From contig DASRJO010000196.1 of the NCBI GenBank assembly GCA_035649435.1, positions 1 to 27,234 of the forward strand: a stretch of 27,234 bases of DNA, written 5' to 3'. Source of the stretch: DASRJW01 sp035649435 (lineage in GTDB: Bacteria; Krumholzibacteriota; Krumholzibacteriia; G020349025). The translations under genes were made by a program, and so were the position numbers. A model generated the notes under the pieces. That model saw nothing but the letters and a program-made list of their open reading frames with translations, did no database searches and was not told where the DNA came from. Below, piece after piece: positions 24,481 to 27,234 of this stretch. Within the stretch, counting starts at the first letter, position 1; the number at the start of each line of letters is the position of its first letter.

Positions 24481-25200
24481 CGAAGTGCTCCTTTCGCGGT
24501 GCGAGCGGTTGTCCTGCGCGACCCGGCCGATCCCCTAGGGCCCCCATCCGCGCCGCGATTCCACCGCGTGTCCATTCAACACGTCGACCGTTCGACAGAT
24601 TCCCGCCAGGCAGATGCCCGGCACGGGTGCATTCAGTGCCCCGGGGGGGCCCACAATAACACCCCCTGAATCGCCCGACCAGTCTCAGCGAGCGGCCTCA
24701 GGAGCTCAGTTTTGGAGTTTGATGCATTGATCTGAGGGCTAGCCGCACTCCTCGCAGCAATGGGAGTTTCTTCATCATTCGCTCACGACCCGCCAGAAGA
24801 CGAAGAAAGTGGAGACCGGCTGGTGCCAAAGCAAACCGTCCGCCTCGGACACCATCGCCAAGCTCGGCTCAGCTCGGACGCCTTGACCCGCGATCGAAAC
24901 CTCACCGGGAAGTGCCCACAGAGCGCCTTGATGCATCGAGGACTCACGTTCGAACTCGCTGTCAACGTCGTGGACGAAATGTGTCGCGCCCGTTGACAGT
25001 TCTAGCTGCCTGCCAGCGGGAACTCCATGTTCTAGGCCGCCTATTCACCTGGCACGAAGCTTTCTTCTGTCGATGGAGCGAGTTCCCACGGGCGGGAGAC
25101 GGCTGCATCGTCTCATGCAGAGAGGCCGAGGATGAGAGTCGTCGCATGCACTCGACAGACGCCGAAGTCTAGTCGCGACACGACCGCTCCATGCGAGAAT
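24481..25200. other. Gene-poor intergenic stretch without assignable gene
   Basis: 720 bases between the YceI start and the tandem repeats. No reading frame with a ribosome site, known motif or neighbour-like codon use is found; the short frames present look random. Base composition is lower in GC than in the flanking genes. Visible structure: a G7 run near 24650 opposite a C-rich run near 24665, and a 9-bp inverted repeat CTGTCAACG/CGTTGACAG at 24959-24967 and 24991-24999. It may be a decayed gene or a regulatory and structural spacer. Confidence 0.5.
24959..24999. repeat. 9-bp inverted repeat with 23-base spacer
   Basis: CTGTCAACG at 24959-24967 and its exact complement CGTTGACAG at 24991-24999. 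The 23-base spacer allows either a stem-loop or two protein half-sites. The right arm contains TTGACA-like bases. Confidence 0.4.
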
Positions 25201-25220
25201 CCCGGGTCCGGGTCGATGAC

Positions 25221-25409
25221 GTCAATCGTTATCCATCGGCGCAACCTGCTCCACGTTTTTCACCCGAGTCCCCCCGGGCCTACGTCGAGGACCGTCAATC
25301 GTTATCCATCGGCGCAACCTGCTCCACGTTTTCCACCCGAGTCCACCCGGGCCTACGTCGAGGACCGTCAATCGTTATCCGACGGCGCGACTGCTCCACG
25401 TTTTCCACC
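25221..25409. repeat. 73-base tandem repeat, two full copies and one partial copy
   Basis: Copy 1 at 25221-25293, copy 2 at 25294-25366 (two mismatches to copy 1) and a diverged partial copy at 25367-25409. Each starts GTCAATCGTTATCC. The bases just before copy 1 (25201-25220) resemble the end of the unit, so a degraded earlier copy may exist. A period of 73 is not a multiple of three, so the repeat is not coding. Each copy contains TTATCCATC-like and TTTTCCACC-like words. It is not a CRISPR array, because there are no unique spacers. The repeats end 36 bases from the stop of the deacetylase gene. Confidence 0.85.
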
Positions 25410-25445
25410 AGGAGTGGCCGGCGCAGAAGAGCTGTGAAAGCAAGT

Positions 25446-26744
25446 TTAGAGGCGGCGCGCGCGAGGGGTCGTTACGCTTTTCACGGGGAGAGGGCGCGGG
25501 ACCCGTGCGGGCTTCGTTACACTCTGGCCCTCGACTCGTGCGGCGGGAGAAGTTTCAGCAGCGGGGGTGGGATCGATCCGCAGGTGTGCCGATCCGGCGC
25601 TCACTTCTTGGGGTCCAGTCCAGTTGAGATCGAAGACGAGGGCGCCCGTGGCGTGCACCGACGCTGCGCGCTGCTTGCGTCGCTTCCCGACCCACCCGGC
25701 GAGTGTGCAAGCGAACAGCGCCGCCGAGAATCCCCCATTGGCAGCGCGCGAAGTCTGTTCGCAGATGTTGTGGCGCCCGAGTCGCATGGGGTCGTCTCCC
25801 AGCTGATTCTCGCGCGGCTCGAGCGTGAATCCAAGGCGCACTCCAGCCTCGGACGCCCACTGGGCGACATCCGCATCGGTCGCCCCATGCGGATAGGCGA
25901 AGGCCACGACCGGTGCACCGCTGCCACGCGCCACACCCGCGATGCTCTCTCCGAGCTCGCGCTTGGCGTTTTCAGTGCTCATGCGCGTCAGGGTCGTGTG
26001 CGTGAGGCCGTGGGCGCCGATACTCATGCCTTGCTCGCGCAGTTGCCGCACCTCCGTCCACGTCAGCGCTTGGGACTGCTCGTGCTCGGCATTCTGCGGT
26101 TCGGGAGTCAGGCGCTTGAGCAGCGCGCGCCGCTCTTGCACCGGGAGACGCGCGACGAATTGCACCGCGCGCTGCAGGCGCTCCGCCCGGGGGGATCGCG
26201 CTTCGAAGATCGCGGCGAGCGGTGCGGGGAGGAGCGACCGCAGACGCGCCCGCTTGGGGTCGCCGGACTCCCAGACGCGACAGGCGTCTGCGAGGCGGTC
26301 GAACCAGAAGTTTCGCCGCTCGCCGACGAAGCCCAGGCTCAAGAAGAACGCCGCCGGCACTCCATGCTGCTTCAGGATCGGCAGCGCGTGCTCGTAGTTG
26401 TCGCGATACCCGTCGTCGAAAGTGACCAATGCCACATGACGGCGCAGCGGCTTCTTGGACTCCAGAATGTCCTGCAGCTCTTGCATGGACACGAAGCGAT
26501 AGAGATGCCGCAGCGAGCGCAGCTGGCGCTCGAATGTCGTCGTGGTGACGGTGCGGTGCGGGTAATCCCAATGCGGCTCTTGCTCGGGCGGCGTCACGCG
26601 ATGGTAGGCGAGAACGAGGATGCGCGGGCGTTGCAAGCAGCGCAGCAGCAGGTAGAGCCCCGTATGGAAAATCAGCCGGGACGTGTGAGTCCGAAGCCAA
26701 GTTTCGAAGCACATTCGCCGCGTCTTGATCGTCATGTGCGCCAT
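25446..26744 (-). CDS. Polysaccharide deacetylase family protein (NodB fold)
   Basis: About 432 residues from the ATG at 26744 (another Met codon lies three codons later); the longer frame to 27119 is not used because it overlaps the next gene. The NodB-type carbohydrate esterase domain starts near residue 40 with ILVLAYHRVTP, has motif 1 LVTFDDGYRDN (D110-D111), an insertion of about 110 residues with many charged helices, motif 2 GAHGLTH (H245, H249) and motif 3 FAYPHGATD. It probably removes acetyl or N-acetyl groups from a surface or cell-wall glycan. A hydrophobic stretch at about 25-35 could anchor it; a clean signal peptide is not seen. The C-terminal 70 residues are basic, Pro- and Thr-rich and look disordered. 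Ribosome site is weak. Confidence 0.85.
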   Translation of the reverse strand: MAHMTIKTRRMCFETWLRTHTSRLIFHTGLYLLLRCLQRPRILVLAYHRVTPPEQEPHWDYPHRTVTTTTFERQLRSLRHLYRFVSMQELQDILESKKPLRRHVALVTFDDGYRDNYEHALPILKQHGVPAAFFLSLGFVGERRNFWFDRLADACRVWESGDPKRARLRSLLPAPLAAIFEARSPRAERLQRAVQFVARLPVQERRALLKRLTPEPQNAEHEQSQALTWTEVRQLREQGMSIGAHGLTHTTLTRMSTENAKRELGESIAGVARGSGAPVVAFAYPHGATDADVAQWASEAGVRLGFTLEPRENQLGDDPMRLGRHNICEQTSRAANGGFSAALFACTLAGWVGKRRKQRAASVHATGALVFDLNWTGPQEVSAGSAHLRIDPTPAAETSPAARVEGQSVTKPARVPRPLPVKSVTTPRARRL

Positions 26745-26898
26745 CCGTCCGCGATCCCGGTGCACTCGACGTTCGCACCCGCCGTGCAGTGATTTTGAAG
26801 GGGCTGCACGGGCCGCACGAGAACAGCGCGGCAACGGCGCGAACTGCAAAGTTCGTTCCGAGTCCACGCGACGTGCCGCGGGCAGGAGCCCGTTCGCC

Positions 26899-27234
26899 TC
26901 ACGAGTGGCGATTGAAACGGGCGAGGAGATGCGCCCAGTAGCGGCGCAGGAAGGTCTGCGCGATGACACTGGACGGCTCATCGGTGACGAACTCGAGCGG
27001 GCCGAGCGGACGCAGGAAACGCCGCAACGCGTGGTCGACGTTCTCGAAATGCGTGCGGGTGAGTTGCGGGTTGCGCGACCGCGCGGCGTCGTACGAGGTG
27101 GAGAGATAGAGAATTCCATCGGGTTCGGGCACGTGCCGGAACACCCAGCGCCGCAGCTTGTCGCCGTGGGCGAAGGGCTCGCGGCCGTGCCGGAATCCCA
27201 CGTCGAAGATCCAGCCGTCGGCGATGACGAGCGG
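26899..27234 (-). CDS. Probable P-loop nucleotide kinase, thymidylate-kinase-like (partial, N-terminus beyond right edge)
   Basis: The last 111 residues of a protein that enters from the right edge and stops at 26899. The segment PLVIADGWIFDVGF resembles the aspartate-aromatic DR/DxW motif of thymidylate-kinase-like enzymes, PDGILYLSTSYDAARSR resembles the PD-x3-YL strand followed by the lid Arg, and the C-terminal helices end RYWAHLLARFNRHS. The P-loop would lie outside the window, so the family call is tentative. Such kinase-like genes are found in polysaccharide and sugar-nucleotide clusters, which fits the deacetylase downstream on the same strand. The 154 bases between the two genes hold nothing I can identify. 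Confidence 0.5.
   Translation of the reverse strand, partial: PLVIADGWIFDVGFRHGREPFAHGDKLRRWVFRHVPEPDGILYLSTSYDAARSRNPQLTRTHFENVDHALRRFLRPLGPLEFVTDEPSSVIAQTFLRRYWAHLLARFNRHS

Noticed and set aside
24715..24723. GAGTTTGAT, similar to the start of 16S rRNA
   Set aside because: The match is only nine bases; what follows does not continue as 16S rRNA.
24760..24996. 78-codon plus-strand frame as a possible small gene
   Set aside because: No ribosome site, no motif and no codon bias like the neighbours.
25221..25409. CRISPR array or integron attC sites
   Set aside because: The 73-base units are contiguous copies without unique spacers; no cas or integrase gene is near, and no paired attC core sites are seen.

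Overview
The window is about 27 kb of densely packed, GC-rich bacterial chromosome with gene lengths and housekeeping content typical of a free-living, respiring Gram-negative-type bacterium. The order smpB, amidase, GerMN, rph, rdgB, together with a zinc-ribbon Ser/Thr kinase, a GlcDEF glycolate oxidase, ETF-ubiquinone oxidoreductase and a Lon-family protease with an AAA module, suggests a Myxococcota/Desulfobacterota- or Acidobacteriota-like lineage. This placement is an inference from gene content, not a proof. No phage, insertion sequence, integron or CRISPR array was found.

Left part (1-4032): a minus-strand operon reads smpB, a periplasmic N-acetylmuramoyl-L-alanine amidase, a membrane-anchored GerMN protein, rph, and rdgB (cut by the left edge). 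Junctions are tight (GTGA and ATGA overlaps), so trans-translation, cell-wall cleavage, tRNA 3' processing and nucleotide sanitation genes are cotranscribed. Divergent from smpB lies a strong sigma70-like promoter driving tRNA-Leu(CAG), followed by a plus-strand pair: a Lon-like protease with an AAA module and, overlapping by ATGA, an M42-type metallopeptidase.

Middle part (7952-18265): a secreted arylsulfatase followed by two perfect hairpins; a small secreted protein and an orphan, visibly less GC-rich gene of unknown function; then, on the minus strand, a Ser/Thr kinase that carries an N-terminal zinc ribbon and a C-terminal DUF1801 domain. Upstream of the kinase is a three-gene glycolate oxidase operon (glcD-glcE-glcF, both junctions ATGA). 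An MFS exporter-like gene diverges from glcD across a 91-base spacer; both genes lack Shine-Dalgarno sequences and have -10 elements unusually close to their start codons. The MFS gene overlaps the 3' end of a converging 3-methyladenine DNA glycosylase gene.

Right part (18266-27234): ETF-ubiquinone oxidoreductase followed at 7 bases by a zinc-ribbon Nudix hydrolase; a Wzx-like polysaccharide flippase; on the minus strand an RlmD-type rRNA methyltransferase, a secreted YceI protein, a gene-poor 965-base stretch ending in a 73-base tandem repeat, a polysaccharide deacetylase, and the C-terminal part of a probable P-loop (thymidylate-kinase-like) protein cut by the right edge. The flippase, deacetylase and kinase-like gene suggest the edge of a surface-polysaccharide region. 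The most unusual items are the kinase-DUF1801 fusion, the 73-base repeats with DnaA-box-like words, and the apparently leaderless divergent promoters.
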